Source: Neoceratodus forsteri
Lineage: Eukaryota > Chordata > Ceratodontiformes > Ceratodontidae
Direction of reading: 5' to 3'
Assembly (NCBI GenBank): GCA_016271365.2
Contig: CM057454.1
Coordinates: 696,089,501 to 696,153,500 of the forward strand
Length of the DNA: 64,000 bases
Shown: piece by piece, positions 36,040 to 47,845 of the stretch
Layout of the letters: every line of letters starts with the position of its first letter
Numbering within the stretch: the stretch's first letter is position 1
Notes under the pieces: generated by a model
What the model saw: only the letters and a program-made list of their open reading frames with translations
Told to the model about the DNA's origin: nothing
The model's database searches: none
Program-made: the position numbers and the translations under genes

Positions 36040-36344
36040 ATTTTACAGAAGCAAAATTGTGAGCTTTCTCTGCCATGCTTGCCTCTTTTAAACCCTCCTT
36101 TTCTCACCCCTCTCTCTTCCCTCACCCAATCAACTTCCCCTCTCCTTGCGAGATGTCATGAGGCTCCTCCTCTTTTGTGGAAGTCCCCTTGCCCATCTCT
36201 CTCCTTCATTAGCATGTCCTTAGCTCAGCTCCCCTGCCCCCAACCCCTCCCCCCTTCCCTGCCTCTTTTTCCCTTGCCTATATCCACTCCACTGTTCAGG
36301 GCCAGGGACAATTGAGTCTGCCTTTTTAGGAGGCAAACCTATTT
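36040..36344. repeat. Direct repeat, right copy (305 bp)
   Basis: Partner of 29,759-30,068 in the same orientation, about 6.3 kb away. Confidence 0.9.
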
Positions 36345-39170
36345 ATTCCAGCATAAGAGGGGAGCACTTTTATCCTTTAATAGGAACCAGGGAAAGCACT
36401 TCTAAATCTAATAAACAACATACAAAATAGAAATGAGCTAATGACTGCATGTCTGCTACTTTTCTTTATAGCTAAAATCTCACAACCACACAAAAGTGGA
36501 GACAAGATAAAACTGTTGCACATAGATAATGAGAGGGTTTCATTAATAGAGAGGTAAAAATGGTTAAAGTTTTTTGTGCACATAGGCATTGAGATTTTCT
36601 AACCAGCTGATTTCAACATAAAAATGACAATGTGATAAAAAAGGTGATAACATGAGTGCAGAAATGGCTAGAAGCATGGACACAGCTGAAAATAACATGT
36701 AAAAAGTATAATAAGGGAGTATATTGAATTCAAGACATGACTGTATTATAGTGCAACTCTGAAAGAAGCTATGCATTTGAGAAATTATTTAAATAAAAAA
36801 TATAAGATAGTAACATGACTAGCAGTTAGGCTACAGGGAGTGAAACACTTCGTAGATAATTTAAAACTAGGCTCTGGTATGGTATAATCCTATGTGGTAG
36901 TGAAATGAAAAAATGTTGTAAACAAGATGTGGAGGTTTAAAGCCATCATTATCTGTAATTTATTGCAAAAAAAATGTTATGATAAATTAAACAAAGCAGC
37001 TGTAGCCTGTTGATAACAAGTCTACAGCACATTTAAAGGTACAGAGGCTTTACAGAAAGTTAATTTAACTTAATATAGCAAAGGAATTGCATTCATTTAT
37101 TTGTATTACAGTATATTTAATGCATATTATTTTTAATATTACAGACTGCAAAAAATCTCCTTTATAAAGCCATATAGATAAGGATGAAATGTTGGGGTTG
37201 TGTAAATAATGACATTTGAAGCATAATTTTATTTATTTTATTTTGAAAAGTTTCACCAGGAAAGGCATACTGAGCTACAATAACTTGTTTCCAGATGCAT
37301 CCTGGGGAAAAGGGGGCCAATTTTGAATATGAGATAGAAATAAAAATATACATAGAACTAAGTCTGTACATACAACCAAATTCATTTAAAGTGATACCAA
37401 AACTCTTTTGCAGGATAGACAGGTAACACTTGCCATCCAGATATAGACTGTATACAAATTTGCATTATACCTATACACACATATATGTTTTTATACATAT
37501 GCACACCCACTTAAATTTATACTCATATACATAATAATACACGTATACACAAAACATAACAACACATATGTAGTTTGCTTTTTTAACACTTGGGGTAGTA
37601 AAGGAGAATGTTGCCAGATTAGGGGGCTGGGGAGTGGGAGATGGTTGGAGATTAGGTTAGCCTTCACCCTTCTGGGATGCACACTCCACAAGGGATTAGC
37701 ACAGAAAAAGGGGGATAGAAGGAGGTGTGATGATATTGTGAAAGGGAAGAATTGAAGAGGAGTGAGAGGTGGTGGGTCAAGACAAACCTCACCCACAGGA
37801 GCTGTGCCCCTGGCGTATGAACACTACTCGATATAAACCCAGCTAGTGCTATAGGCTATTGGTATGCCTATGGAGGGGTAGGTTAAGAAACTGTCAATGG
37901 CCTTCACTAAGATAGAACCTTAATAAAACCCACAATCTTCTAATTTCACTATACAGAAGTGTACCAAGTTTCAAATCTCTGTCTTTAAAGGTGACTGAGC
38001 TATAATCCTCCAAACATTCAGAAATTCTAAAATTACATTTCATAATTATGCAAACTGCAGAATTTGAAGCCCCTATAACTTTAAAACTAGAGAATGGAAT
38101 ATCACGAATTTTGTTAGGTTCATTGACCCTGTTTATTAGGCATTAAAGCCACCACCATGCACAGCAGCAGAGCATCATCCTGCCATGCTGATCAGCTGGG
38201 TTTCAGAACTGAGCCGCGGGAATTCATGTCAGGAGGTAAGCCATGGCTGAGACAGCTGCTGCTTGACAGTGCATCTTGGTTGGGGAGGATTGGCGACAGG
38301 TTCCCCCTACGCAGTGACCCCTGCAGCTATGCCAAAGAGCTTTCTCTGGCTACAGAGGAAGCTGCGGCTTTGCAAGGCTGACAGAGGCACTGCTCCCACC
38401 AGGGGAGAAGGGAGGGAAGAAAATAGTTTAAAAAATTCAGTAGCCAGCTGAAAGATGGCTGGGGTCAGCCTAATCAGGGTATATCCCTTTGAAAAGGGTT
38501 TACCCCTGTGAGATGAGCTGCTAGCCAGGAGAAAAAACAGTATGGAAGAAGAGACTGTGAGTGTGAACTCTAATCTCTTGCTTAAAGTCTGGCCAAGTTA
38601 TAAGCAGCCAAAGATTCCAAAGTAACATCAGTAATTAAAGTTGAATTTGATGAGCTTTTGTGTAATTGTAGAATGTTGCTATATTTTGGTTGAAGCCATA
38701 TCCATATATTTTGCCCAGCCATGCACTTAAGTTGCCATTGTAGAGGAAGGTAAAGGCTGGGTAAAATGGCAATCCGGTAGCATTCAGAGGAGGCTCCATA
38801 ATAAAAGTATATCGGTACCAAGTGTCAGGTGATGAACCATGAAGAATAGTCATGGGCATCATTGTGCACTAGTCTGAATTCTTGCAATATGGCTGATAAC
38901 CAACAGAGTTCACTTACTTAATGACTGTGGGAGCATACGCATGTGCAGCAATGTTTCTGTACAGTGCTACCAGCTGACTCTTTAACAACCCAGTAAATAA
39001 TAATGTTTAGAAAATGGGCTTGAAAAATCCTGGACTCTGATTGGCTGGCAGACTTGGCAAGGTGGGCATCTATCAGGCAACAGATCCTGGATATTAAAAG
39101 TGCCAGTCCCAACCTGACCTGCTTACCAATAGCAATGTGCCAGTGGAATGCTGAATTTTATATAGCCACC
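36345..39170. other. Unassigned AT-rich DNA
   Basis: Apart from the SINE tail at 37.25 kb, no gene or element is recognised. Open frames are below about 105 codons, overlap on both strands and show no domain. Confidence 0.4.
37247..37312 (-). mobile_element. SINE 3' tail fragment
   Basis: The minus strand reads CCAGGATGCATCTGGAAACA, later GCCTTTCCTGGTGAAAC and an A-rich end, matching the 3' tail of the SINE fragment at 39.9 kb and, more weakly, the full SINE at 58.4 kb. Confidence 0.6.
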
Positions 39171-39179
39171 ATGTTTTTT

Positions 39180-39408
39180 CTCTCGCTTAGCGAGAGCTGA
39201 CACTCAACTCCCATCCTCCAGCTGTCTGCATGTTCATTTAGTCTACTGCTGCAAGCCATTGCCACTTTTTTCTTATTATTTTTCTAATACCTGTAACTTG
39301 AAACAGTGTCGTGTCTAGTAGCAATCCTAAAGTTACTCTGCCCATCCCACAAATGGACCACATTTCAAAGTGAGCAGCAGCCATTTCTTGCCCCTTGCTT
39401 AGCAAGGG
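39180..39408. repeat. Paired hairpins in ~212-bp repeated units
   Basis: CTCTCGCTTAGCGAGAG (39,180-39,196) and CCCTTGCTTAGCAAGGG (39,392-39,408) are perfect palindromes around one central base, share the core GCTTAGC, and lie in similar surroundings (GCCAC/T, CCATG/TTTCTT before; CCTCCAGC after). Two stem pairs differ between them and both changes preserve pairing. Confidence 0.65.
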
Positions 39409-39409
39409 A

Positions 39410-39884
39410 TATGCTCCAGCTCTTCCCCCTCCAGCCCATAACAAAACAAAATGTTTTTTCACTTTAAAATATTATTACTAGCACTTTGAGTACTAAGCGC
39501 TACTCTGAGTGGAAAAAAAAACTTTTTTTTTTGTTTCTCAGTTTGTAGTTGCAACACTAGCATGTCAAGTATTAAGTACCACTGCCAGAGTGCCTGGATC
39601 TTAAACAGTTCATCCTAATTCCCCGCTGGAGGAAAACAACCATTTCACCTACAGTAGTTTCTGAATTTGATTTAACCACCCCCCCCCACAAAACAGAAAT
39701 CACCTCTGTTTACAGCTGTGTCATAATGCTCCCTATCACACTCACTGTGCCAGCAGCCTCGCTGCAGTTTCCCGATCCTAACACCGCAAACTCAAGTGAA
39801 ATTACGAAAAACAGAAATAATACAATAATAAAAAAAGTTAAATGTACTGTCACCAAACTCAAAGACTTACATAGGGAAATGGGA
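39410..39884. other. Unassigned DNA
   Basis: No element is recognised. An imperfect inverted repeat, CACTTTGAGTA with TACTCTGAGTG, lies at about 39,483-39,512. A poly-C run and an A-rich stretch follow. Confidence 0.35.
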
Positions 39885-40012
39885 AAGGGGAAATTGTTTA
39901 ACCAGGAAAGGCACACTAAGCCGGAGTTTGTTTCCAGGTGCGACCTGGGAGCACAAGGAAGTTAAGTGACTTGCTTAGGGTCACACAGTATGCAAGTGGA
40001 AGCTGTGGTCAT
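39885..40012 (-). mobile_element. CORE-type SINE, 5'-truncated
   Basis: On the minus strand: CACTTGCATACTGTGTGACC, GCAAGTCACTTAACTTCC, GTGCTCCCAGGTCGCACCTG, then GCTTAGTGTGCCTTTCCTGG. This is nearly identical to the 3' two thirds of the SINE at 58.43 kb. The tRNA head is missing. Confidence 0.8.
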
Positions 40013-40673
40013 TGCAGAAGGTGCACATTATTTAGCGACTTTCTCTCTCTCTCTCTCTCCCTCTCATATTACATAATTGCGGTCAATTTTGAACTTTGGT
40101 GATTATAAGTAGTATAAACCAGTCAGACAGTTTGAGATGCTTGCAGATCCCTATAAAGCAATATTTAATTGCCAGTTTTAAAACCTATGCACATGTAAGT
40201 ATGATGGTAATGTACATTTTTCTTTTTAATGGGAACTTAACCAGGCTTTCACTTTTTCATTACAACTGGAAATTGGGGCACATCTGTAGTCTGTTTAATA
40301 TTCTCACTGAAAAGTTTTTTTATGTGGCTGCATTGAAATAAACATGTTTTTCTTTTAAAGAGCCCTTGGTGATGCTGCTCTTTTTCTCCCCAATATTAAT
40401 TTCTTTCCTCTCCAATCTTCTGTAACCACGCTGACAAGCTGAATACTATGCGCTGCCCCCAGCACAAACTACAACTCCAATGAAACAACAGGACAGCTAT
40501 TACGCCTACTGAAATGTCTCCTAAATGGCAACTCCCTCTACTAGCCAAGAATAGCAATGCAAGGACTACTTTACAAAGAAAATGAAGTTTTATTCCTTTT
40601 TAACATGTATTCATAATTGTTTTTATTTTGTTTTAATTTATTAAAAATGTTACTGATAGCCCATTTTCTAAAC
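40013..40673. other. Unassigned DNA with (TC)n
   Basis: A TC-rich microsatellite lies at about 40,041-40,066. Nothing else is recognised. Confidence 0.4.
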
Positions 40674-40823
40674 GCAATAATACCCTCCAGGGTGGGTGGT
40701 ATTGGGCAATACCGGACCTTCCAGTGGCTATAAGGCCTTCTGCCTGCAGGATCGGGCCTCATTATACCCCTGGGAGGTCAGGTATTGCCCAATACTGCCC
40801 ACCCTGTTGGGCATTATTACTTG
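40674..40823. mobile_element. Fully palindromic ~148-bp MITE-like repeat
   Basis: The sequence folds on itself around CCTGCAGG (40,743-40,750). The outer arm CAGGGTGGGTGGTATTGGGC pairs with GCCCAATACTGCCCACCCTG, and an inner GACCTTCCAG/CTGGGAGGTC match continues toward the centre. No target duplication was established. Confidence 0.7.
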
Positions 40824-40848
40824 CATATTTGTACTATTTGAAAACAGT

Positions 40849-41191
40849 GGCACCAAATGACTCCAAGTCTTACAACTAGTTGTGACTAAGGCCATCGTGA
40901 CAGACATATTTGGATATCTTTATTTATGATAGAGTATAATGCTAGGCATCACTGTTGCAGGAGTGTTTGATAGGTATTGCAAGGCCATGATCCTAGTGGA
41001 GGAAAGGTGATTCGGTGGTGATAAATATGTTGGGAAAGTTAAATTACACAAGTGGAATTCTAATGGCATTTTCTATTATGAATCCATGAATTTTTGAGCA
41101 CATTTTGCCAATTAGTAAGTTCTAAAGTATTCAATATTAATTTCAACTTACTAAACCACATTTATCCAGCTAAAGTAGAGTCCAAGACATA
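40849..41191. repeat. Tandem repeat unit, left part, split by the Harbinger
   Basis: This stretch (CAGTGGCACCAAATG, GTGACTAAGGCCATCGTGAC, TGTTGCAGGAGTGTT, ATCCATGAATTTTTGAGCA, AAACCACATTTATCCAGC) recurs in the same orientation at 57,077-57,400. It breaks off at 41,191, exactly where the Harbinger begins, and its expected continuation is found at 56,716. Confidence 0.85.
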
Positions 41192-41511
41192 GGGGCCCTG
41201 AGTCCAGAAGAACTATGACTGTCACAAGTGACATACATCCTGGACAAATGATGCAAAATGCCAGTTGCGCCTGTGACATGCAACATGCAGTATTCCAGAG
41301 GGAAGGTTGCGCCCATGGATTCAAAGACTGTGCCAAACAGGACTTACAACCACCCTGCATCCAAGAATCTGTGTGCCAATGCGTAATGTGACATGCACAA
41401 ATGCGAGCTACGCCACTAATGGCATTCCAGAACAAATGGAGGAAGGACCTATGACAAAACAAGGTGGCGCAAGTTAGACCAGGGTGAAGGTGGTCTAAGC
41501 AGGTAGCAGCA

Positions 41512-41518
41512 TATAAAA
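41512..41518 (+). promoter_or_regulatory. TATA box of the Harbinger transposase gene
   Basis: TATAAAA lies 70 bp upstream of the first ATG of the transposase frame (41,588) and about 320 bp inside the left terminus, a plausible core promoter. Transcription is not demonstrated. Confidence 0.5.
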
Positions 41519-41920
41519 GGCCCCCCCACCAAACAACAGGAGCCAATGTTCTGATAGCAGTGTGTTGAAAGACTCACAGCAGGAAACATGTCAGCACCAC
41601 TAGCCCAACAAGGCATCATGATGGCAGAATATTGCCAGCGAAGGCATGCCAGGTGCCATGGTAGGATACAGGAGAATGGTGCTCCACAGCTGCAGGTGAC
41701 AGTGCCAAGGAGACCTGTGCCACATGTGACATGTACACAAAAGTCCTTCAAGGAGGGAGATCACGTGTTGCAGAGTGCTGAGTAGATGCTCCTCCGCTAA
41801 GCTCCTGCCTTCGGAATACAAAATTGTCATTTAATATCGTTAAATTTCATCTAACTCCTCTGCTCAAGAGTTTTTCTTGTCTCTGAACAGTGTGTGCTCC
41901 TGTATTGGGTTCCTGTGTGG

Positions 41921-42788
41921 TAAATGGAGGCTTACATGAAGAAAGCCCTGCAGAAACATACCCCCCACCACCCCCGAGAAGGCCTCGAAGAAATCCCGAG
42001 CCTCGAGTGGCCCAGACAAACCGGAACCTGCGTGTCAAGCTGGGGACCAAGAACCCCTAACACTTAATAGATTCTTAGAGGAATTTAAACCATTCCGGGA
42101 GGAGATGAAAGATATGGCAATCAACCTGAAGTCCCTCTCCAGAAAGATAGAGGAAGTCTCCACGACAGTATCGGACAACACTGCCCGAATATTTTCTATC
42201 GAAAGAAAGTTGGAAAGCATGGATCCTGAGCTTCTACTAATGAAACAAAGGCTGTCTAGATTAGAAGCAAAACTCGAGGATCTGGAAGGCCATAGTTGGA
42301 GAAATAATGAGGTAATCCTTGGGCTCCCCGAAGAGGAAGAAGGCCAGAATACCGTTGTCTTTATTCAGAAGTTGGTAGAAAAAGTCATTGGTCCCTCTCC
42401 CTTTGGCCCAAACTACATAATAGAATGGGCCCACCGATCGTTGCGACCAAAACCCCCACCCGATGTACCTCCTCGCCCCATCATTTGCCGCTTTCTCAAC
42501 TATCTGGAAAGGCAGCATTTCCTACAGAAAGTCAAGGCCCTGCAAGAAGTCAGATGGGAGAAGGTGAAGCTGAGAATTTCTCAGTATATCCCTGGTTCAG
42601 TTCGATTGAAACGGAAAGCCTTCCACCTGATTGTATCCTTGATTATAGCGTCCGGATTAAAGTTCAGGATGGGGTACCCAGCAAAATTACAAGTCTCTGT
42701 AAATGGCTCATGGCTTAATTTCGAGGATCCTGATGCTGCGTTACTAAACCGTAAGTCGGCGTTGCCAGACCTGTTTTACATGACCTGA
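41921..42788 (+). pseudogene. L1-type ORF1 protein (coiled coil, RRM-like)
   Basis: ORF1p binds element RNA as a trimer. The start ATG at 41,921 is followed by a C-run near 41,960 where one frame change is needed to reach TPEKASKKSRASSGPDKPEP. From 42,105 the frame is open to the TGA at 42,786: a heptad-rich segment (LSRKIEEVSTTVSDNTARIF, MKQRLSRLEAKLEDLE), then the hallmark RNNEVILGLPE of L1 ORF1 and the C-terminal domain. Total length is about 288 codons, shorter than mammalian ORF1 but normal for this clade. Confidence 0.85.
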
Positions 42789-43940
42789 GAAGGCCTCCTG
42801 ATCTTTGGAGCTCGCTGCAACTTCAGCACGAACTGTTGTTTGGATCTTTGTGTGGACAGTGTTCTTTCTAGAGACAGATTTCACTTGACTTATGCTCTCT
42901 AATAGAACTGGTCTACTAGTAGAGGCTCAACTTTACTTTTAACAGGCCGTGGCCTGTTGGTGGGAATAGTGTTACAGGGAGAGTCCTGGGGGGGCTCCTG
43001 CGGGGTTTGTTCTGAACTGCATCTGATATAACATCGCTTACTCAGTATCCAGGGGAAATACACAGGGCTAGGTCTCGGGTTATGCCTCCTGTTTAGTCTT
43101 TGCAGGATGGGAACTCAGATTTTCGAGCGATTCCGGGCTTTCAGGGCACCTTTGACTGGTGGGATGGATCAGGTTGTGTCCACAAGAGGGCGCGGCTCAC
43201 CCGTTTAATGCAACTCCGGTCATCCAGCCTTGAGAGGGACTGCTTTCAGGTATTAAGTCGTACTGGTTTCGTAGGGGAGGCTTCTCGGAGCTAGGGGTAT
43301 GCAACCCCTAGGTAGTTACTCCCACAGGTTTCCCATCTCTGGATTTTGTTTCACTTCTCATCCGGATCTGTTTTTTCAGGTTCTTATCTCGATGATTGGC
43401 TCACCCCTCCATGTTAATTTTCGCTCTGGTTCTGGTTCAAGAAGTAGTTCCCTGTAGGGAACAAGCTTTTTTCAACTCCCTCTCAAGACTCGAGTGACGT
43501 TTTTTCACATTCACATTTATGGCATCTAGTTCTATTTCTCTCTCTCTCATTCATTAGTAGATTCACCAGCAGATGTTTGTAGGCCCTGGAAGCCTGAGAC
43601 CGCTCGTTGACACTATGCCCTCAGCAATGCAGCTTATTAACTGCCTTGTATTTTGAACTATAAGGGTGACCACTTGCAGGTGATACGTTAGGGGGTGGGA
43701 GGGAGGATAAGATCCAGTGCTGTGCTAAGAGTTGCTTGCGACAGTGTGGGGTTGGGAGGGGAGAGGGCTCAGTGCTCTTGTTGGGGGTGGGGGTGTACTA
43801 GAGGTTTGAATTGGGGCTTCCTGGGGGAGGGCTAGGGTGGTGGGAGAGCCTTACAGCAGCAATGGGGGGGGGGTTAGGTTATTTGTGTTACACACCCTGA
43901 GTGCAAGGCTGAATCTAGTACCCTTAGAATCCTTAAGTAG
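42789..43940. other. Inter-ORF spacer of the LINE with G-rich cluster
   Basis: No coding sequence is recognised. At 43,688-43,885 there are repeated runs of three or more G (GGGGGTGGGAGGGAGG, GGGGTTGGGAGGGGAGAGGG and GGGGGAGGGCTAGGGTGG), which fit intramolecular G-quadruplex patterns. Confidence 0.7.
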
Positions 43941-46900
43941 ATGGCTAAGGAGGTGACTTTTGCAACATGGAACGTCAAGGGGATCAGGAAAAATTCTAAA
44001 CAATACCAGTTTCTCAAACACTTAAGTCTTTTATGTACTCAGGTTACTTTCCTACAGGAATCGCACTTACTAGAAACAGAAGCCTCACAAGTGAGGAGGC
44101 AACAAGTGGGGGCAGTGTATGAGGCGCAAGGCTCCTCAAACAGCTGTGGGGTTATGATCATCATTAACAGGGGCATTCCATTCATCCCAACTCATACTAT
44201 CAGGGACCCCGAGGGTAGGTTCGTTTTAGTTATAGGTACTCTCTGGTCAATACCTCTGCTACTGTGCAGTATATATGGTCCCAATGCTGATGATCCCACG
44301 TACTTTATGAGACTTACAAATTCAATCCTGCCTTTCCTTCCCATAAGGATTATCCTGGGGGGCAACTTTAATCAAGTTGCAGATTCCAATCTTGACAGGT
44401 CGGGAGGCGTATTGGGGGGATCTCCCCAGGTCAGAGGGCTTTTAGAGAATTACTGGATCAATGCGGGCTCTGTGATGTCTGGCGTGTCTTAAATCCTGAT
44501 TCCAAGGAGTTCACATTCAGGTATTTGGTACATGGTTCACAGTCCCATATTGACTACATATTCATTTCTCAGACTCTTCTGCCCGGGGTTAAGTCCTCAT
44601 CGATACAGCCTGGCCCTGTCTCCAATCACTCTCTGGTGCTATGTGATCTCTCAATTCAAGATGTGCCAAAGAGAGAAACACGATGGAAGCTTAATGACCA
44701 ACTGCTTAAAGATTATAACTATTGCAATACCATAAGGGAGCACATTGAGGCCTTTTTTCTGTTCAACCCTTTAAAATAGTGCAAAACCAGATATTACAGT
44801 ATATGGGGGGCCTTCAAGGCTTACATGAGAGGAGTTCTCATTAGCCTTTCGGTGGCTAGGAAAAGAGTTAGGGAGAGCAAATTACTGTCCTTGTTGTCCC
44901 AAATTCGGGCTCTGGAATCCAATGTTTTGGTTAACTCCTCGGAGGAGGACAAGGTGAGGCTCCTAGGGTTGAGAGATAAATACTTAGAACTACTCCGAGA
45001 AAAGGCAGAGTTAGCTATCATACATACTAAAGCTAGTTATACTGACCAAGGTGAGAAAGCCGGGCGCCTTTTGGCACTTCGCATCAAACAACAAGAATCA
45101 GTGAGATTTATCCTTTCAATCAAGGCTTCTGTAGATGGATCCCTGAAAACATCTCCCACAGAGATAGTTCAAGAGTTCGCAGCATACTATAAATTGCTTT
45201 AGGGGGCCATGGAGTACTCTCCCAGCCCAGTAAGTGTGGAGAAGTGCCTTACGGACTCACATCTACCCTCCCTCCCAGTACATTATATAGCCTCTCTGGT
45301 CTCTCCCATAACTCAGGGGGAAATCTCTGAGGTTATTAGTGGTTTACCCTCGGATAAAACTCCTGGACCTGGTAGATTTTCCTCCCTTTTCTATAAAACA
45401 TTTCGGGATCTTCTATTGCCAACACTTAATAGTTTATTCCAGGACTTCTTATCTGGGTCAGAAGTTGATCGCCATCTCTTTGAAGCCTTGATAGTGCTCC
45501 TCCCTAAGCCAGATAAAGACCCTGAGCTCATCCAGAGCTACAGGCCTATATCCCTCCTAAATCAGGATATCAAGATCCTCTCAAAGATTTTAGCTAACAG
45601 GCTATCTGTGGTGCTCCCGAGTTAATAGGTATGAATCAGGTAGGTTTCATGAAGGGACGCTCTTCAGCGGATCACCTGCGTACGTTATCCCATGTCTTCT
45701 CGGCCTCCAGAGATGCTGACTTCCCTGCAGGCTTGGTCTCTTTGGACGCCGAGAAGGTGTTTGACCGGGTGAATTGGAGTTGTCTCTTCAAGGTTTTGAG
45801 TGCCTTTAATTTCCCTCTGGTATTCATTTCTTGGGTTGCTGCACTATATAAATCCCCTATAGCAAGAATCTCAGCTAACGGGGCCTTCTCAGACTGCTTC
45901 TCACTTCATTCAGGCACTAGGCAGGGTTGCCCCCTGTCGCCTCTCTTGTTTAACCTATATCTGGAACCCCTCATCCAAAACATTCTCCAAAACATCTATA
46001 TACAAGGTATCAGAGTTGGGCGTCATGAGATTAAACTCACTGCATATGCAGATGATTTGCTGATATATCTCTCCCATCCAGTTTCATCAATACTACCCTT
46101 ACTGAACGAAATAGCTAGGTTCAGTGTGTTATCCAACTATGAGTTGAATGCAAGTAAATCCTTATTTTTCCCACTAAACCACAAGGTATTTAAGGGTGAT
46201 ATTTGCCCCTTAGGTTTAGGTTGGACTCCTAGAGTAATTAAATATCTGGGCATAAGGCTATCTCGTAACCCCTCGAGGTGGGTCAAAGATAATCTGGACT
46301 CTCTCACACAGGTCATTATGCATGACCTCGACAGATGGTCTAAACTTCCTATATCATTATGGGGCAGTATTAACATCATTAAGATGAATGTATTTCCTAG
46401 AATTTATTACCCCTTATCCCTTCTCAACTCTTTTATCCCCATACGCTGGTTTAAGGAACTGCACAGTATATTTACCAGATTTATCTGGGCAGATAAGAAT
46501 CCTCGGTTGGCCTATCATAAACTAGCTGCCCCAAAATCTAGGGGGGGCGGGGCTGAGGATTCCCCATATGGCACTATACTACTGGGCCAGTCATCTGGCA
46601 TATTGTCTGAGATGGATCTCCCCAGGCTCTGAAACGGTACAACCAGTGTGGCTTAAGATTGAGTTAGACGCAATTAAATCTAAATGCCTGGATCCCTCAA
46701 ACTTATTTTACCTCAAGTTGTCTCATGTAAAGATGGTTAACTGTACCACAATAAGTACCTCTTTAAGAGTTTATACACAGTTATGTTTATTTCTTCATTA
46801 TTCCCCTCAGACTGACTTAGCTCAGTCCATTTGGAATTCCCCATCTTTCACTCTTAGCGGAAAGTGGATTCCTTCAAACTGGCTGCCTCAACTAGGCGGT

Positions 46901-47731
46901 GGAAAACTGCTTTCCCTGGTAGACGGGGAAGGGCACTGGTTGTCCTCATGTGGAATTATTGACAAGTTTCATATTCCAGGCTCATCCCATTTTAAAGTTA
47001 TGCAGTTAAGACACCTTCTCATTGTAGCCCTGGGGAGTTCTCCCCCCTCCCAGAAGGTATCAGCTCTGATTCCTGAATTCTCCCAATTGTCCGGATTTTC
47101 AGGCATAATATCCAAGCTATACAAGGTGCTGTACTATAAAAAGTACGGGGACACCTTTGGACCTACTAGTTTCTGGAATTCACTCCTCCCTCAATACCAG
47201 TTGGACTGGCAATCCCTATGGAGATTCTGTCATAAGTATGTTTCCCAAGATAGGCTGCGTCTCATGCAATACCACATTCTACATAACATGTATTGTACCC
47301 CTACCAAATTAAAAAAATGGGGCTTCTCGAACTCCAGTACATGTACTAAGTGCCTGCAAGAAGAGAGTACTCTCTTGCACATGTTCTGGTCCTGTCCCAA
47401 AGTTTCTTCCTTATGGAATTCAATTAAGATGTCTCTCGATCCCCTACTGGGCCTACAGGAGTATTTCACTCCGGAGGTATGTCTTCTAGGGGACATGTCC
47501 GTGGTTAACGCTAGAATTAGGAAATACCATATCTCTATGGTTGCGCTCTCAGTTAAGAAACTTATACTATGTCATTGGAAGGAAAAATCAGCTCCTTCCT
47601 TCCAGGAATGGTTACATGAAATCACTGCTAACCTTCAAACACAGAAGGCAATTGCAAGCCTTCATAACAGACTAGAGATATATAGCAGGATATGGGACCC
47701 CCTTCATTCTTTACTCTTGTTACCTCACTGA
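43941..47731 (+). pseudogene. Tx1/L1-type ORF2, endonuclease, RT and zinc knuckle
   Basis: The endonuclease starts MAKEVTFATWNVKGI, with FLQESHLLE, CSIYGPNADD, a GGNFNQVAD block (usual GDFN changed to GGNFN, a probable catalytic loss) and SHIDYIFIS. The RT has SDKTPGPGRFSSLFYK, YRPISLLNQDIKILSKILANR, GFMKGRSSADHLR, SLDAEKVFDRVNW (motif A), GTRQGCPLSPLLFNLYLEPL (motif B) and TAYADDLLIYL (motif C, intact). The C-terminus has the knuckle CTKCLQEESTLLHMFWSC. Breaks: frameshift near 44,465, stops at 44,777 and 45,200, a 1-nt loss near 45,622, and a shift in a G-run near 46,545. About 1,263 codons overall, normal for the group. Confidence 0.92.
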
Positions 47732-47817
47732 AGTTATATCACACTCTGGTTTTACCCATACGTACCATTGATCCACGCACTGCACGTTAGGGCGATCAAA
47801 TTTTGTTGCTGCTGTAA

Positions 47818-47845
47818 GGGGGATGGGGTGGGAGGGTGGGCGGGC
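47818..47845 (+). other. G-quadruplex-type motif in LINE 3' UTR
   Basis: Six G-runs separated by one to three bases (GGGGGATGGGGTGGGAGGG and onwards) lie about 90 bp after the ORF2 stop. G-quadruplex-forming sequence in the 3' UTR is a known feature of L1 elements in other vertebrates. Confidence 0.8.

Larger units (their letters stand above)
29559..36344 (+). mobile_element. Candidate non-coding LTR-like element (uncertain)
   Basis: A ~6.8-kb pyrimidine-rich region without meaningful open frames is bounded by directly repeated ~305-bp blocks (29,759-30,068 and 36,040-36,344). Left of the first block, a 58-bp sequence beginning GTCCCTAGAGCC (29,559) recurs immediately after it (30,069), so the left side has a 510-bp tandem structure. 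A GCCATCCACC-CTGTCCACC block at 29,635 also recurs at 30,478 and in part at 31,813. This could be a large non-autonomous LTR element, a DIRS-like remnant or nested tandem repeats. No primer-binding site, polypurine tract or target duplication was established. Confidence 0.4.
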
